Positions 8,517 to 17,342 of a DNA stretch of 64,000 nt are shown here, piece by piece. Numbering within the stretch: the first letter of the stretch is position 1; each line of letters begins with the position of its first letter. The stretch is taken from the NCBI RefSeq assembly GCF_000349945.1, contig NC_020516.1:4836001-4900000 (forward strand). The letters run 5' to 3'. The DNA is from Azoarcus sp. KH32C (GTDB taxonomy: Bacteria > Pseudomonadota > Gammaproteobacteria > Burkholderiales > Rhodocyclaceae). The notes beneath the pieces are model-generated. The model was not told where the DNA came from. It did not search any database and saw only the letters and a program-made list of their open reading frames with translations. Both the position numbers and the translations under genes were made by a program.

Positions 8517-9632
8517 ATGCATAAAACCCTGATCGCCCTGGCGCTCGTCGGACTCACCGCGTCTGCGGCTCATGCCCAGACCGTAGTGAAGATCGGCCAC
8601 GCCGGCCCGCTGACCGGCCCGATCGCCCATATCGGCAAGGACGGCGAGAACGGCGTGCGCCTGGCGCTCGAAGACGCCAACGCGAAGGGCCTGACCATCG
8701 GCGGCAAGAAGGTGCAGTTCGAACTGGTCAGCGAAGACGACCAGGCCGACCCGCGTACCGCCACCACCGTCGCCCAGCGCCTGAGCGACGCCGGCGTCAA
8801 GGGGGTGGTCGGCCACGTGACCTCCGGCGCTTCGATTCCCGCCTCGCGCATCTACGAACAGGCCGGCATCCCGGTCATCACGCCGTCCTCGACGAACCCC
8901 AAGCTGACCCAGCAAGGCTACAAGGTCACCTACCGCGTCATCGCCAACGACCTGCAGCAGGGCGCCGCGATGGCCAAGTACGCCACCCAGAACCTGCAGG
9001 CGAAGAAGATCGCGATCATCGACGACCGCACCGCCTACGGCCAGGGCCTCGCCGACGCCTTCGCCGAAAGCCTGAAGCAGCAGGGCGTGCAGATCGTCGG
9101 CCGCGAATTCACCAACGACAAGGCGACCGACTTCACCGCGATCCTCACCAAGATCAAGGCCCGTCAGCCCGACGCCGTGTTCTTCGGCGGCATGGACGCA
9201 CAGTCCGCCCCGATGCTGCGCCAGATGAAGCAGCTCGGCATCGGCGCCAAGTTCCTCGGCGGCGACGGCACCTGCACCAGCGAGATGATCAAGCTCGCCG
9301 GCGACGCGATGAGCGGCGACACCTACTGCACCCAGGCCGGCATCCCGATGGACAAGATGCCTGGCGGCGCGCAGTTCAAGACCCGCTTCAAGGAGCACTT
9401 CAAGGCCGACGTGCAGCTCTACGCGCCCTACAGCTACGACGCGGCGATGGCGCTGATCGAAGCGATGAAGGCGGCCGACTCGGTCGAACCGGCGAAGTAC
9501 CTGCCGGCGTTGCAGAAGCTCAGCTTCTCGGGCGTGACCGGCAAGATCGCCTTCGACAAGAACGGCGACATCCGCGACGGCGGCATCACGATGTACCGCT
9601 TCCAGAATGGCAAGTGGGATGCGTTGAACTGA
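8517..9632 (+). CDS. Branched-chain amino-acid-type ABC transporter binding protein 1
   Basis: A 371-residue periplasmic binding protein with a cleavable signal (MHKTLIALALVGLTASAAHA) and the two-lobed Peripla_BP_6 fold: VVKIGHAGPLTGPIAHIGKD near the mature N-terminus and IAIIDDRTAYGQGLADAF at the start of the second lobe. It delivers leucine/isoleucine/valine or related solutes to a LivHMGF-type permease. It is closely similar throughout to the binding protein encoded directly downstream, so this is a tandem duplication whose copies may have different ligands. The ribosome-binding site GAGGAG precedes the ATG. A strong terminator follows, so it is probably a separate transcript from the rest of the transporter. 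Confidence 0.9.
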   Translation: MHKTLIALALVGLTASAAHAQTVVKIGHAGPLTGPIAHIGKDGENGVRLALEDANAKGLTIGGKKVQFELVSEDDQADPRTATTVAQRLSDAGVKGVVGHVTSGASIPASRIYEQAGIPVITPSSTNPKLTQQGYKVTYRVIANDLQQGAAMAKYATQNLQAKKIAIIDDRTAYGQGLADAFAESLKQQGVQIVGREFTNDKATDFTAILTKIKARQPDAVFFGGMDAQSAPMLRQMKQLGIGAKFLGGDGTCTSEMIKLAGDAMSGDTYCTQAGIPMDKMPGGAQFKTRFKEHFKADVQLYAPYSYDAAMALIEAMKAADSVEPAKYLPALQKLSFSGVTGKIAFDKNGDIRDGGITMYRFQNGKWDALN

Positions 9633-9701
9633 ATCGGCTGAGCCGAATATGCGACTCGCGCACGCACCGATCATGTGCGCAGGTCGCAGAACACGAACCA
9701 C

Positions 9702-9729
9702 AAAGGGGCGCCGCGGTGCCCCTTTTTTT
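9702..9729 (+). terminator. Rho-independent terminator after binding protein 1
   Basis: The stem AAAGGGGC pairs with GCCCCTTT around a short GC-rich loop and runs straight into a T tract. It lies 70 bases after the stop codon of the first binding protein. Confidence 0.85.
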
Positions 9730-9795
9730 CGACTAGAGTCACGACAGGGGGATTTCCGGGGTTTCGAGGACCCTGCATTAGGGAAAACCACAATA

Positions 9796-9810
9796 TGGCA
9801 TGGTTTGTGC
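9796..9810 (+). promoter_or_regulatory. Possible sigma-54 (-24/-12) promoter upstream of binding protein 2
   Basis: The sequence TGGCATGGTTTGTGC has GG and GC at the obligatory 10-base spacing and a good -24 half; the -12 half is GTGC and not TTGC. It lies about 345 bases ahead of the ATG, a long leader, and I found no NtrC box beside it, so confidence is low. Confidence 0.3.
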
Positions 9811-10166
9811 GGTGCGCAATGCGTCCGAATACTGCACCTTTCCCCGAAAAACCCCATGGATAATGGGTATACAAGAAATGCGTGTCACCGCGTGGCAATG
9901 CGGAAGGACGACGAGGCCGTTGCTTTGCTGCATCGCAGGACCTGCAATCTGCATGCAAGTCGACGGCATCACGCACCACCGCGCGGTTTTTGGGCAGAAT
10001 ACGCGCACTTTTCAGCCCCGCCGGTACTGACCTTGGTCATACCCCGGAGGAGCGAATCGAAAAGCGCTAACAAGAGCAGCATCCTGGCAGCGGCATCCGC
10101 AGCCCACACCCGGGCGGTGGCGGCGCGCTGGCAGGCAATCAAAATCGATTTCGCTGGAGGAACGCC

Positions 10167-11282
10167 ATGAAGAAAACCGTCGTCGCACTGGCCATCATGG
10201 GCTTCGGCCTGTCGGCCGCCCAGGCCCAGGAAATGGTCGTCAAGATCGGCAGCGTCGCGCCGCTCACCGGCACCATCTCCCACCTCGGCAAGGACAATGA
10301 AAACGGCGCCCGCCTCGCCGTCGAGGATGCCAACGCCAAGGGCATCACGATCGGGGGCAAGAAGGTCAAGTTCGAACTGATGGGCGAGGACGACCAGGCC
10401 GACCCGCGTACCGGCACCACGGTCGCGCAACGCCTCGTCGATGCCGGCGTGAAGGGCGTCGTCGGCCACCTGAACTCGGGTACCACGATCCCCGCGTCGC
10501 GCATCTACAACCAGGCCGGCATCCCGGTGATCACCCCGTCGGCGACCAACCCGACGCTGACCAACCAGGGCTACAAGGCCGTGTTCCGCACGATCGCCAA
10601 CGACGTGCAGCAGGGCAGCGTGCTCGGCAAGTTCATCTCCGGCCCGCTCGCCGCGAAGACCGTCGCGATCATCGACGACCGCACGGCCTACGGCCAGGGT
10701 CTCGCCGATGAAACCGAGAAGGCCGTCAAGGCCGGCGGCGGCAAGGTCGTCGCGCGTGAATTCACGACCGACAAGGCCACCGACTTCAACGCCATCCTGA
10801 CCAAGATCCGCGGTGCCAAGCCGGACGTGATCTTCTTCGGCGGCATGGACGCCCAGGCCGGCCCGATGCTGCGCCAGCTCAAGCAGCTCGGCGTCGAAGC
10901 CAAATTCGTGACTGGCGACGGCGGCTGCAGCCCCGAGATGATCAAGCTCGCCGGCGACTCGATCGGCTCCAACGCCTATTGCTCGATGGCGGGCCTGCCG
11001 CTCGAGAAGATGCCCGGCGGCGCCGAGTTCCGCGACCGCTTCAAGAAGCGCTTCAACGCCGACGTGCAGATCTACTCGCCGTATGCCTATGACGCTGCGA
11101 TGGCTCTGATCAACGCGATGGCCGCCGCCGGTTCGCCCGAACCGTCGAAGTACCTCGCTTCGCTGAAGAAGATCAGCTTCCAGGGCGTCACCGGCACGGT
11201 CGCCTTCGACGACAAGGGCGACATCAAGGACGGCGCCGTCACGGTGTACCAGTTCAAGAACGGCACCTGGGTTCCGATGTAA
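10167..11282 (+). CDS. livK: Branched-chain amino-acid-type ABC transporter binding protein 2
   Basis: A 371-residue periplasmic binding protein with signal peptide MKKTVVALAIMGFGLSAAQA and the Peripla_BP_6 fold (VKIGSVAPLTGTISHLGKDN; VAIIDDRTAYGQGLADETEK). It is the copy adjacent to the permease genes and so the best candidate for the dedicated partner of LivHMGF. Compared with the upstream copy, the ligand-cleft stretches are the same (DDQADPRTGTTVAQRLVDAG), while surface helices differ. The ATG follows GGAGGAA at good spacing. Exact ligand (Leu/Ile/Val, urea, or an aromatic) is not decidable; urea-type proteins differ in length and context. Confidence 0.9.
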   Translation: MKKTVVALAIMGFGLSAAQAQEMVVKIGSVAPLTGTISHLGKDNENGARLAVEDANAKGITIGGKKVKFELMGEDDQADPRTGTTVAQRLVDAGVKGVVGHLNSGTTIPASRIYNQAGIPVITPSATNPTLTNQGYKAVFRTIANDVQQGSVLGKFISGPLAAKTVAIIDDRTAYGQGLADETEKAVKAGGGKVVAREFTTDKATDFNAILTKIRGAKPDVIFFGGMDAQAGPMLRQLKQLGVEAKFVTGDGGCSPEMIKLAGDSIGSNAYCSMAGLPLEKMPGGAEFRDRFKKRFNADVQIYSPYAYDAAMALINAMAAAGSPEPSKYLASLKKISFQGVTGTVAFDDKGDIKDGAVTVYQFKNGTWVPM

Positions 11283-11551
11283 TGCATCCGGCCGCCCTTC
11301 GGGGCGGCATCACGCGGGGGGTGGCGGCCGGCAGCAACGGCCGCGGCCCCTTTCGAGTTTTTCACCACTGCGACACCTGATCTGATGTACCTCCTTCAAC
11401 ACCCGGCCTCGGCTGCCTCACAGGTATCCGGCCTGCCGCGTGCGCAAACCATGCGCGCGGCGCTCGCGCCCCAGCAGCGGACGCTCTCCGCAACGGTCAC
11501 CCCGTCCCACCCGCCGCTGAGCGGCTTCGACCCGATATCCCGAGGGTAAAA

Positions 11552-12484
11552 ATGGAAATCTTTCTGCAACAAGTGGTCAATGGCCTCGTCGTCGGCAGCG
11601 TGTATGCGCTGGTGGCGCTGGGTTACACCATGGTTTACGGCATTCTCGGCCTGATCAACTTCGCTCACGGCGACCTCGTCATGGTCGGCGCGCTCACCGC
11701 GCTGCAAACCATGATGTTCCTGATGGGCGTGGCCCCCGGCATGTCGCCGATGGCGATGCTCGGGCTGTCGCTGCTCGTCGCAGTCGGCGTGTGCATGATC
11801 CTCGCGTTCCTGATGGAGCGCCTCGCGTATCGTCCCCTGCGCAATGCGCCGCGGCTGGCACCGCTGATCACGGCGATCGGCGTCTCCTTCCTGCTGCAGA
11901 CGCTGGCGATGATCGTCTGGGGCCGCAACTACCACACCTTCCCGCAGCTGATCTCGACGACTCCGCTGCAGCCGGTCGAAGGTGTGTTCATCACCCCGAT
12001 CCAGATCACCATCGTCGCCGTCTCGGCGCTGATGATGGCCGGACTGATCCTGCTCGTCACCAAGACCAAGCTCGGCCGCGCGATGCGCGCGACCGCCGAG
12101 AACCATCGCGTCGCGGCGCTGATGGGCGTCGACACCAACCTGATCATCGCCTCCACCTTCGTCATCGGCGCCGCGCTGGCCGCGGTCGCGGGCGTGATGT
12201 TCGCGAGCAACTACGGCATCGCCCACTACGGCATGGGCTTCATGCCCGGTCTGAAGGCCTTCACGGCCGCAGTGCTCGGCGGTATCGGCAACCTCGGCGG
12301 CGCGATGCTGGGCGGCATCGTCCTCGGCCTCGTCGAATCCTTCGGTGCCGGCTACATCGAGCAGGCGACCTTCGGCTTCCTCAATTCGTCCTACCAGGAC
12401 ATCTTCGCCTTCATCATTCTCGGCCTCGTGCTCATCTTCAAGCCTACCGGCCTGCTGGGTGAACGCGTCTCCGACCGGGCATAA
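11552..12484 (+). CDS. livH: Branched-chain amino-acid ABC transporter permease LivH
   Basis: A 310-residue inner-membrane permease of the LivH family with about eight hydrophobic helices. The typical opening (VVNGLVVGSVYALVALGYTM, then a YGILGLINFAHGD loop) and the cytosolic coupling loop (RAMRATAENHRVAALMGVD) are present. It forms the membrane pore with LivM. It starts the cotranscribed block livH-livM-livG-livF, with 16 bases to the next start. The 269 bases upstream contain a GC-rich hairpin (near 11289-11310) without a T tract, so readthrough from the binding protein gene is possible. Confidence 0.93.
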   Translation: MEIFLQQVVNGLVVGSVYALVALGYTMVYGILGLINFAHGDLVMVGALTALQTMMFLMGVAPGMSPMAMLGLSLLVAVGVCMILAFLMERLAYRPLRNAPRLAPLITAIGVSFLLQTLAMIVWGRNYHTFPQLISTTPLQPVEGVFITPIQITIVAVSALMMAGLILLVTKTKLGRAMRATAENHRVAALMGVDTNLIIASTFVIGAALAAVAGVMFASNYGIAHYGMGFMPGLKAFTAAVLGGIGNLGGAMLGGIVLGLVESFGAGYIEQATFGFLNSSYQDIFAFIILGLVLIFKPTGLLGERVSDRA

Positions 12485-12500
12485 CGCGGGAGTACCAACC

Positions 12501-13601
12501 ATGAATGAACTCGCACTGGCCGTTCCCTGGCTGGGCAAACGCAACCCGCTCGCCGCGCGCTGGGTCGTGGTCGCAATCGCGCTCGTCGCGCCGCTGATCG
12601 CGATCAGCTTCGGCCGCACCTGGGTGCGCGTGATCGATTTCGCGATGCTGTACATCCTGCTCGCGCTGGGCCTGAACCTCGTCGTCGGCTTCGCCGGCCT
12701 GCTCGACCTCGGCTACATCGCGTTTTACGCGGTGGGCGCGTATACGACGGCCTTCCTCGCATCGCCCCACTTCGACGTCCACCTGCCGATCTACATCGTG
12801 CTGCCGCTCGCGGCCTGCTTCGCGGCCATGGCCGGGATCACGCTGGGCTTCCCGGTGTTGCGATTGCGCGGCGATTATCTTGCGATCGTCACGCTCGGCT
12901 TCGGCGAGATCGTCCGGATCTTCATGAACAACCTGAACTATCCGGTCAATATCACCAACGGCCCGCAGGGCATCAACTCGCTCGATCCGGTGATCCTGTT
13001 CGGCTGGGACCTGTCGCAGAACCTCCAGGTGACGGAGGATTTGTCGATCAACTCGCTGTTCCTCTATTACTACCTGTTCCTCGGCTGCGTCGCAGGCGCG
13101 ATCCTGTTCATCTCGCGCCTGCAGGTCTCGCGGGTCGGCCGCGCGTGGGCCGCGATGCGCGACGACGAGCTCGCCGCCAAGGCGATCGGCATCAACACGC
13201 GCAACCTGAAGCTGCTGGCGTTCTCGCTCGGCGCAACCTTCGGTGGCGTGTCGGGCGTGCTGTTCGGCACCTTCCAGGGTTTCGTGTCGCCCGAGTCGTT
13301 CTCGCTGATGGAGTCGATCGCCGTGCTGACGATGGTCGTGTTCGGCGGCATGGGCAACATCGCCGGCGCGATCGTCGGCGCGATCGTGCTGTCGGCCCTG
13401 CCCGAGATCCTCCGCCACATCGCCGCGCCGGTGCAGAACGCGCTGTTCGGCCATGTGATCCTCGACCCCGAAGTGCTGCGCATGCTGCTGCTGTCGCTCG
13501 CCATGATCCTGATGATGCTGCTCCGCCCCGCCGGCCTGATCCCGGCCGCCGCCCGCTACTCCCATATCAAGCACCTGAAGTCGAAGGGGGTGACGCAATG
13601 A
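12501..13601 (+). CDS. livM: Branched-chain amino-acid ABC transporter permease LivM
   Basis: A 366-residue inner-membrane permease, partner of LivH. It shows the LivM signatures LLALGLNLVVGFAGLLDLGY near the N-terminus and RDDELAAKAIGINTRNLKLL in the coupling loop, with roughly ten hydrophobic helices. The ATG at 12501 lies 16 bases after the livH stop and agrees with family length. Its stop overlaps the livG start as ATGA, a sign of translational coupling. Confidence 0.93.
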   Translation: MNELALAVPWLGKRNPLAARWVVVAIALVAPLIAISFGRTWVRVIDFAMLYILLALGLNLVVGFAGLLDLGYIAFYAVGAYTTAFLASPHFDVHLPIYIVLPLAACFAAMAGITLGFPVLRLRGDYLAIVTLGFGEIVRIFMNNLNYPVNITNGPQGINSLDPVILFGWDLSQNLQVTEDLSINSLFLYYYLFLGCVAGAILFISRLQVSRVGRAWAAMRDDELAAKAIGINTRNLKLLAFSLGATFGGVSGVLFGTFQGFVSPESFSLMESIAVLTMVVFGGMGNIAGAIVGAIVLSALPEILRHIAAPVQNALFGHVILDPEVLRMLLLSLAMILMMLLRPAGLIPAAARYSHIKHLKSKGVTQ

Positions 13602-14374
13602 TCACCCTTCTCGAAGCCCGCAACATCGGCAAGCGCTTCGGCGGCCTGCAGGCGCTCTCGGACGTCTCGCTGACGATCCGCAAGGGCGAGGTCTACGGCT
13701 TGATCGGCCCGAACGGCGCCGGCAAGACGACCTTCTTCAACGTGCTGACCGGCGCCTATACGCCGGATGGCGGCGAGTTCACGTTCAACGCGACGCCGCT
13801 GCCCTCCGGCAAGCCGCACCTCGTCGTCGCGCAGGGCATCGCGCGGACCTTCCAGAACATCCGCCTGTTCCGCGAACTCTCCGCGCTGGAAAACGTGATG
13901 GCCGGCCACCACATCCGCACCACGGCGACGATCTGGGGCATCCTGACGCAGAACAAGCACACGCGCGAGGAAGAGCGCCTGACGACCGAACGCGCGTACG
14001 AGCTGCTCAAGTACGTCGGCATCGAACGCTTCGCCACCGCGCAGGCGAAGAACCTCTCCTACGGCGACCAGCGCCGCCTCGAGATCGCCCGCGCGCTCGC
14101 GACCGAGCCGCAACTGCTGGCGCTCGACGAACCCGCAGCCGGCATGAACGCGACCGAGACCGGTCAGCTCAAGGTGCTGATCGAGCAGATCCGCAGCGAC
14201 GGCATCACCGTGATGCTGATCGAACACGACGTGAAACTGGTGATGGGCCTGTGCGACCGCGTCGCGGTGCTCGACTTCGGCCGCAAGATCGCCGAGGACG
14301 TCCCGGCGGAAGTCCAGAAGAACGATGCCGTCATCAGCGCCTACCTGGGCGGAGGCCAAAAGCATGCACACTAA
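13598..14374 (+). CDS. livG: Branched-chain amino-acid ABC transporter ATPase LivG
   Basis: A 258-residue ABC ATPase. It has Walker A GPNGAGKTTFFN, a signature LSYGDQRRLEIA, Walker B LLALDEPAAGMN and the switch histidine in LIEHDVKLV. The HHIRT region and C-terminal extension match LivG and not LivF. It energises transport with LivF. The start codon overlaps the livM stop (ATGA), and its 3' end overlaps the livF start by 11 bases. Confidence 0.93.
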   Translation: MITLLEARNIGKRFGGLQALSDVSLTIRKGEVYGLIGPNGAGKTTFFNVLTGAYTPDGGEFTFNATPLPSGKPHLVVAQGIARTFQNIRLFRELSALENVMAGHHIRTTATIWGILTQNKHTREEERLTTERAYELLKYVGIERFATAQAKNLSYGDQRRLEIARALATEPQLLALDEPAAGMNATETGQLKVLIEQIRSDGITVMLIEHDVKLVMGLCDRVAVLDFGRKIAEDVPAEVQKNDAVISAYLGGGQKHAH

Positions 14375-15098
14375 TCCCAGCTCCCCCCTGCTCCAGCTCG
14401 CCGGCCTGAAGGTCGCCTACGGCGGCATCCAGGCCGTCAAAGGCATCGACCTCGAACTCTATCGCGGCGAACTCGTGAGCCTGATCGGCGCGAACGGCGC
14501 CGGCAAGACGACGACGCTGAACGCGATCGCCGGCAGCCTGCGCATTGCCGGCGGCGAGATCCTCTACGCGGGCGAGAAGATCCACGTCTTCCCGGCGCAC
14601 AAGCGGCTGCGGCGCGGCATCGCGCTGGTACCGGAAGGCCGCGGCATCTTCACGCGCCTGACGGTCGAAGAGAACCTGCGCATGGGCGCTTACTCGCGCA
14701 ACGACAAGGCCGCGATCGAGCAGGACATGGAACGCGTCTATACGATGCTGCCGCGGGTCAAGGAACGCCTGCACCAGACCGCCGGCACCTTGTCGGGCGG
14801 CGAGCAGCAGATGGTCGCGATCGGCCGCGCGCTGCTGTCGCGTCCGAAGCTGCTGCTCCTCGACGAGCCGTCGATGGGGCTCGCGCCGCTGGTGGTCGAG
14901 AAGATCTTCGAGGTCGTGCAGTCGGTCGTGAAGGAAGGCGTGACGGTGCTGCTCGTCGAGCAGAACGCGAACCTCGCGCTGGAGTTCTCGCAGCGCGCCT
15001 ACGTGATGGAATCGGGCAAGATCACGCTGACCGGCTCCGGCGCCGAGCTGCTGACGAACCCGAAGGTGCGTGCGGCGTATCTGGGGGAAGCGGCGTAA
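14364..15098 (+). CDS. livF: Branched-chain amino-acid ABC transporter ATPase LivF
   Basis: A 244-residue ABC ATPase with Walker A GANGAGKTTTLNA, signature LSGGEQQMVAIGRAL, Walker B LLLLDEPSMGLAP and switch region LLVEQNANLALEFS. The short length and the SMGLAPLVV motif are typical of LivF. It is the last gene of the transporter operon and is followed closely by a strong hairpin terminator. Confidence 0.93.
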   Translation: MHTNPSSPLLQLAGLKVAYGGIQAVKGIDLELYRGELVSLIGANGAGKTTTLNAIAGSLRIAGGEILYAGEKIHVFPAHKRLRRGIALVPEGRGIFTRLTVEENLRMGAYSRNDKAAIEQDMERVYTMLPRVKERLHQTAGTLSGGEQQMVAIGRALLSRPKLLLLDEPSMGLAPLVVEKIFEVVQSVVKEGVTVLLVEQNANLALEFSQRAYVMESGKITLTGSGAELLTNPKVRAAYLGEAA

Positions 15099-15117
15099 GC
15101 GGAAGCCTGGAGGAAGG

Positions 15118-15152
15118 AAACGGGCGCGGGACCTCGGGTTCCGCGCCCGTTG
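15118..15152 (+). terminator. Hairpin terminator after livF
   Basis: A stem of about 13-15 base pairs (CGGGCGCGGGACC pairing with GGTTCCGCGCCCG) closes a three-base loop 20 bases after the livF stop. The following bases are only weakly T-rich. Confidence 0.75.
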
Positions 15153-15224
15153 TCCGTCTACGGTCCTACAATCGCCGGTAACCCCCCCACGGCGATCGTA
15201 CCGCCCCGATTCGAGGAAACGGAC

Positions 15225-15662
15225 ATGAGCTCCCATTCGCTCAACGGAGGCTGCCATTGCGGCGGCCTGCGTATCGAACTCGACCTGCCCCGCGCGCCCG
15301 CGAGCTATGCGCCGCGCGCCTGCGACTGCGATTTCTGCCGCAAGCACGGCGCGGCCTACCTCTCCGATCCCGAGGGGCGGCTACGCATCCGCGCCCGCCC
15401 CGAAGCGCTCGGCCGCTACCGGCAGGGCAGCGGGCGCGCCGAGTTCCTGTTCTGCAGGAACTGTGCGGTGCTGGTCGGCGTGGCTTACGAGGAGCAAGGG
15501 CGACTGTACGCGACGGTGAACAGCCGCGTCGTCGAGGGCGATGCGCCTTTCGCGGAACAGAGGAGCGTCTCTCCGCAGACGCTGAGCGCCGACGAGAAGG
15601 TCGCGCGGTGGAAGGAAGTGTGGTTTTCGGAAGTGCGGATCGACAGCGACGCTTCGGCCTAG
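15225..15662 (+). CDS. GFA-family (glutathione-dependent formaldehyde-activating-like) zinc protein
   Basis: A 145-residue protein of the GFA/CENP-V fold. Zinc ligands are visible as GGCHCGG near the N-terminus, CDCDFCRKHGA at about residues 33-43 and FCRNC near residue 80. The family includes the enzyme first described as S-hydroxymethylglutathione synthase, but most members have no proven role. The ATG at 15225 follows GAGGAAA; the earlier in-frame ATG adds an unlike, non-conserved segment. Its last four bases overlap the convergent FAH-family gene. Confidence 0.83.
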   Translation: MSSHSLNGGCHCGGLRIELDLPRAPASYAPRACDCDFCRKHGAAYLSDPEGRLRIRARPEALGRYRQGSGRAEFLFCRNCAVLVGVAYEEQGRLYATVNSRVVEGDAPFAEQRSVSPQTLSADEKVARWKEVWFSEVRIDSDASA

Positions 15663-16501
15663 CCTCCGGACACGACCCGCGAACGCTGCTCGCCGAGTCC
15701 GGCGATGCCCAGGCGCATCGTCTCGCCGTGACACAGGAAGCGCGGCGGCGCGCGCAAAAAACCGCTGCCGGGCGGGGTGCCGGTGAGAATCACGTCGCCG
15801 GGATGGAGCGTCATGAAGCGGCTGACGAAGGCGACGATCTCGGCGCAGGAAAAGAGCATGTCGGCAGTGTTGGCGCGCTGCATGGACTCGCCGTCGAGCG
15901 TGAGCCACAGGTCCAGCGCCTGCGGGTCGGGCACTTCGTCGCGCGTGACGAGCCAGGGGCCGAGCGGGCAGAAGGTGTCGCAGCTCTTGCCTTTGTCCCA
16001 GGTGGGGCCGCGGTCGAACTGGTAGCTGCGCTCGGAGACGTCGTTGGCGATGCAGTAGCCGGCGACGAAATCCAATGCACGCTCGGCGGATATGCGCCTC
16101 GCGCGCTTGCCGATCACCATCGCGAGTTCGACCTCCCAGTCGCCCTGAGTCGCGCCCGGCGGCAGGCGCACGGGCTCGCGCGGCCCGCACAGGGAACTCG
16201 TCGCTTTCAGAAAGAGGATGGGCTCGTCGGGCAGCGTGTGGCCGGCGGCGGCGTGGGCGCGATAGTTGAGGCCGATGGCGACGATCTTGCCGACGCCGGC
16301 GACAGGCACGCCGAGCCGCGGGCGGCCGGGCACGGTGGGCAGGTCCTTTGGTGCGAGGCGGCGCAGCCCAGCGAGACGCGCCGGGGCGAGCGCAGCGCCG
16401 TCGAGGTCGGAGACATGCGCGGAAAGGTCGTGCAGCACGCCGTCGGCGTCGATCAGGCCGGGCCGTTCACGGCCGCGCGGACCGTAGCGTACGAGCTTCA
16501 T
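15659..16501 (-). CDS. Fumarylacetoacetate hydrolase (FAH)-family protein
   Basis: A 280-residue enzyme with the FAH fold. Visible are the family motif IGLNYRAHA at about residues 95-103, the metal-binding carboxylates in DWEVELAMV and ANDVSER, and GTPPGSG near the C-terminus. Members hydrolyse or decarboxylate acylpyruvates and related diketo acids, or act as hydratases and isomerases on such chains. It is the last gene of the nine-gene minus-strand operon, four bases after the SDR gene. Whether it belongs functionally with the U32 genes or is a passenger is uncertain. Confidence 0.85.
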   Translation of the reverse strand: MKLVRYGPRGRERPGLIDADGVLHDLSAHVSDLDGAALAPARLAGLRRLAPKDLPTVPGRPRLGVPVAGVGKIVAIGLNYRAHAAAGHTLPDEPILFLKATSSLCGPREPVRLPPGATQGDWEVELAMVIGKRARRISAERALDFVAGYCIANDVSERSYQFDRGPTWDKGKSCDTFCPLGPWLVTRDEVPDPQALDLWLTLDGESMQRANTADMLFSCAEIVAFVSRFMTLHPGDVILTGTPPGSGFLRAPPRFLCHGETMRLGIAGLGEQRSRVVSGG

Positions 16502-16505
16502 GGCG

Positions 16506-17342
16506 TCATGCCGGCCAGGTGTGACTGCCGCCGCCGTTCATCGCGAGGTTGCCGCCGTCGACCGGCAGCAGCACGCCGTTGACCGCGCGCGCCGCGTCGG
16601 AGGCGAGGAAGACCGCCGGGCCGACGTAGTCCTCGGGATCGAGCAGCCGCCCCTGCGGCAGGCCCGCGAGGATGCGCGGCAGCACGTGGTCACGGAAGCG
16701 AGGGGTCTCCAGGTGCGCGCGCAGCCCGGGGGTGAGTGTCTGCGCGGGCAGGATCGCATTGACGCGGATGCCGGCGCCGCCGTATTCGACCGCGAGCTCG
16801 CGCGTCATCTGGTGCACGGCGGCCTTGGTGCAGCTGTAGGGCAGCGCGCCGCGGCCGAGGGCGGTCTCGCCCGCGTTCGAGCCGATGTTGATGATGCAGC
16901 CCAGCCCCGCCGACAGCATGCGGCGGAGCGCCGCCTGGCAGCACAGGAAGTAGCCGGTGAGATTCACGGCGAGCATGCGCTCCCAGTCGGCCGCGGCGAG
17001 TTCGTGCGGACGCACGCGCGACGGGAAGGCGAAGGGGACGTTGACGAGGATGTCCAGGCGACCGAACTCGCGGTCGACCTCGGCGAAGAGCGCGTCGACG
17101 TCTTCGGCGACGGCGATATCGGCGATGCGCGCGAGCGGCGCGGGGCCGAAGTCGGCGAGTTCGCGGGCGGTCGTTGCGAGGCCCTCGGCGTCGATGTCGG
17201 CAATGGCGACACGGGCGCCGGCGCGCGCGAGGCCGAGTGCGAGGGCGTGGCCGATGCCGCCGTTCGCGCCGGCACCGGTGACGAGGGCGACGCGCCCGTC
17301 GAGGTCAAACCGTGGCGGTGGGCAGTTCGAGGCGGGACGCAT
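16506..17342 (-). CDS. SDR-family NAD(P)-dependent oxidoreductase
   Basis: A 278-residue classical short-chain dehydrogenase. The cofactor-binding loop TGAGANGGIG is at about residues 21-30, the NNAG-equivalent is altered to NVPF, the catalytic serine lies in NIGSNAG, and YSCTK supplies the catalytic tyrosine and lysine. It interconverts an alcohol and a ketone on an unknown substrate. Its start overlaps the end of the dikinase gene by 38 bases and its stop lies four bases before the FAH gene, so it is inside the operon. The replaced NNAG asparagine motif deserves note because that residue normally positions the lysine. Confidence 0.85.
   Translation of the reverse strand: MRPASNCPPPRFDLDGRVALVTGAGANGGIGHALALGLARAGARVAIADIDAEGLATTARELADFGPAPLARIADIAVAEDVDALFAEVDREFGRLDILVNVPFAFPSRVRPHELAAADWERMLAVNLTGYFLCCQAALRRMLSAGLGCIINIGSNAGETALGRGALPYSCTKAAVHQMTRELAVEYGGAGIRVNAILPAQTLTPGLRAHLETPRFRDHVLPRILAGLPQGRLLDPEDYVGPAVFLASDAARAVNGVLLPVDGGNLAMNGGGSHTWPA

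Larger units (their letters stand above)
9633..10166. other. 534-base spacer between the two binding-protein genes
   Basis: No gene is supported here. The left part holds a rho-independent terminator (9702-9729), the middle a sigma-54-like element (9796-9810), and the right end the ribosome-binding site of the second binding protein (CTGGAGGA). Base composition is lower in GC than the flanking genes, as expected for a control region. Confidence 0.6.
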
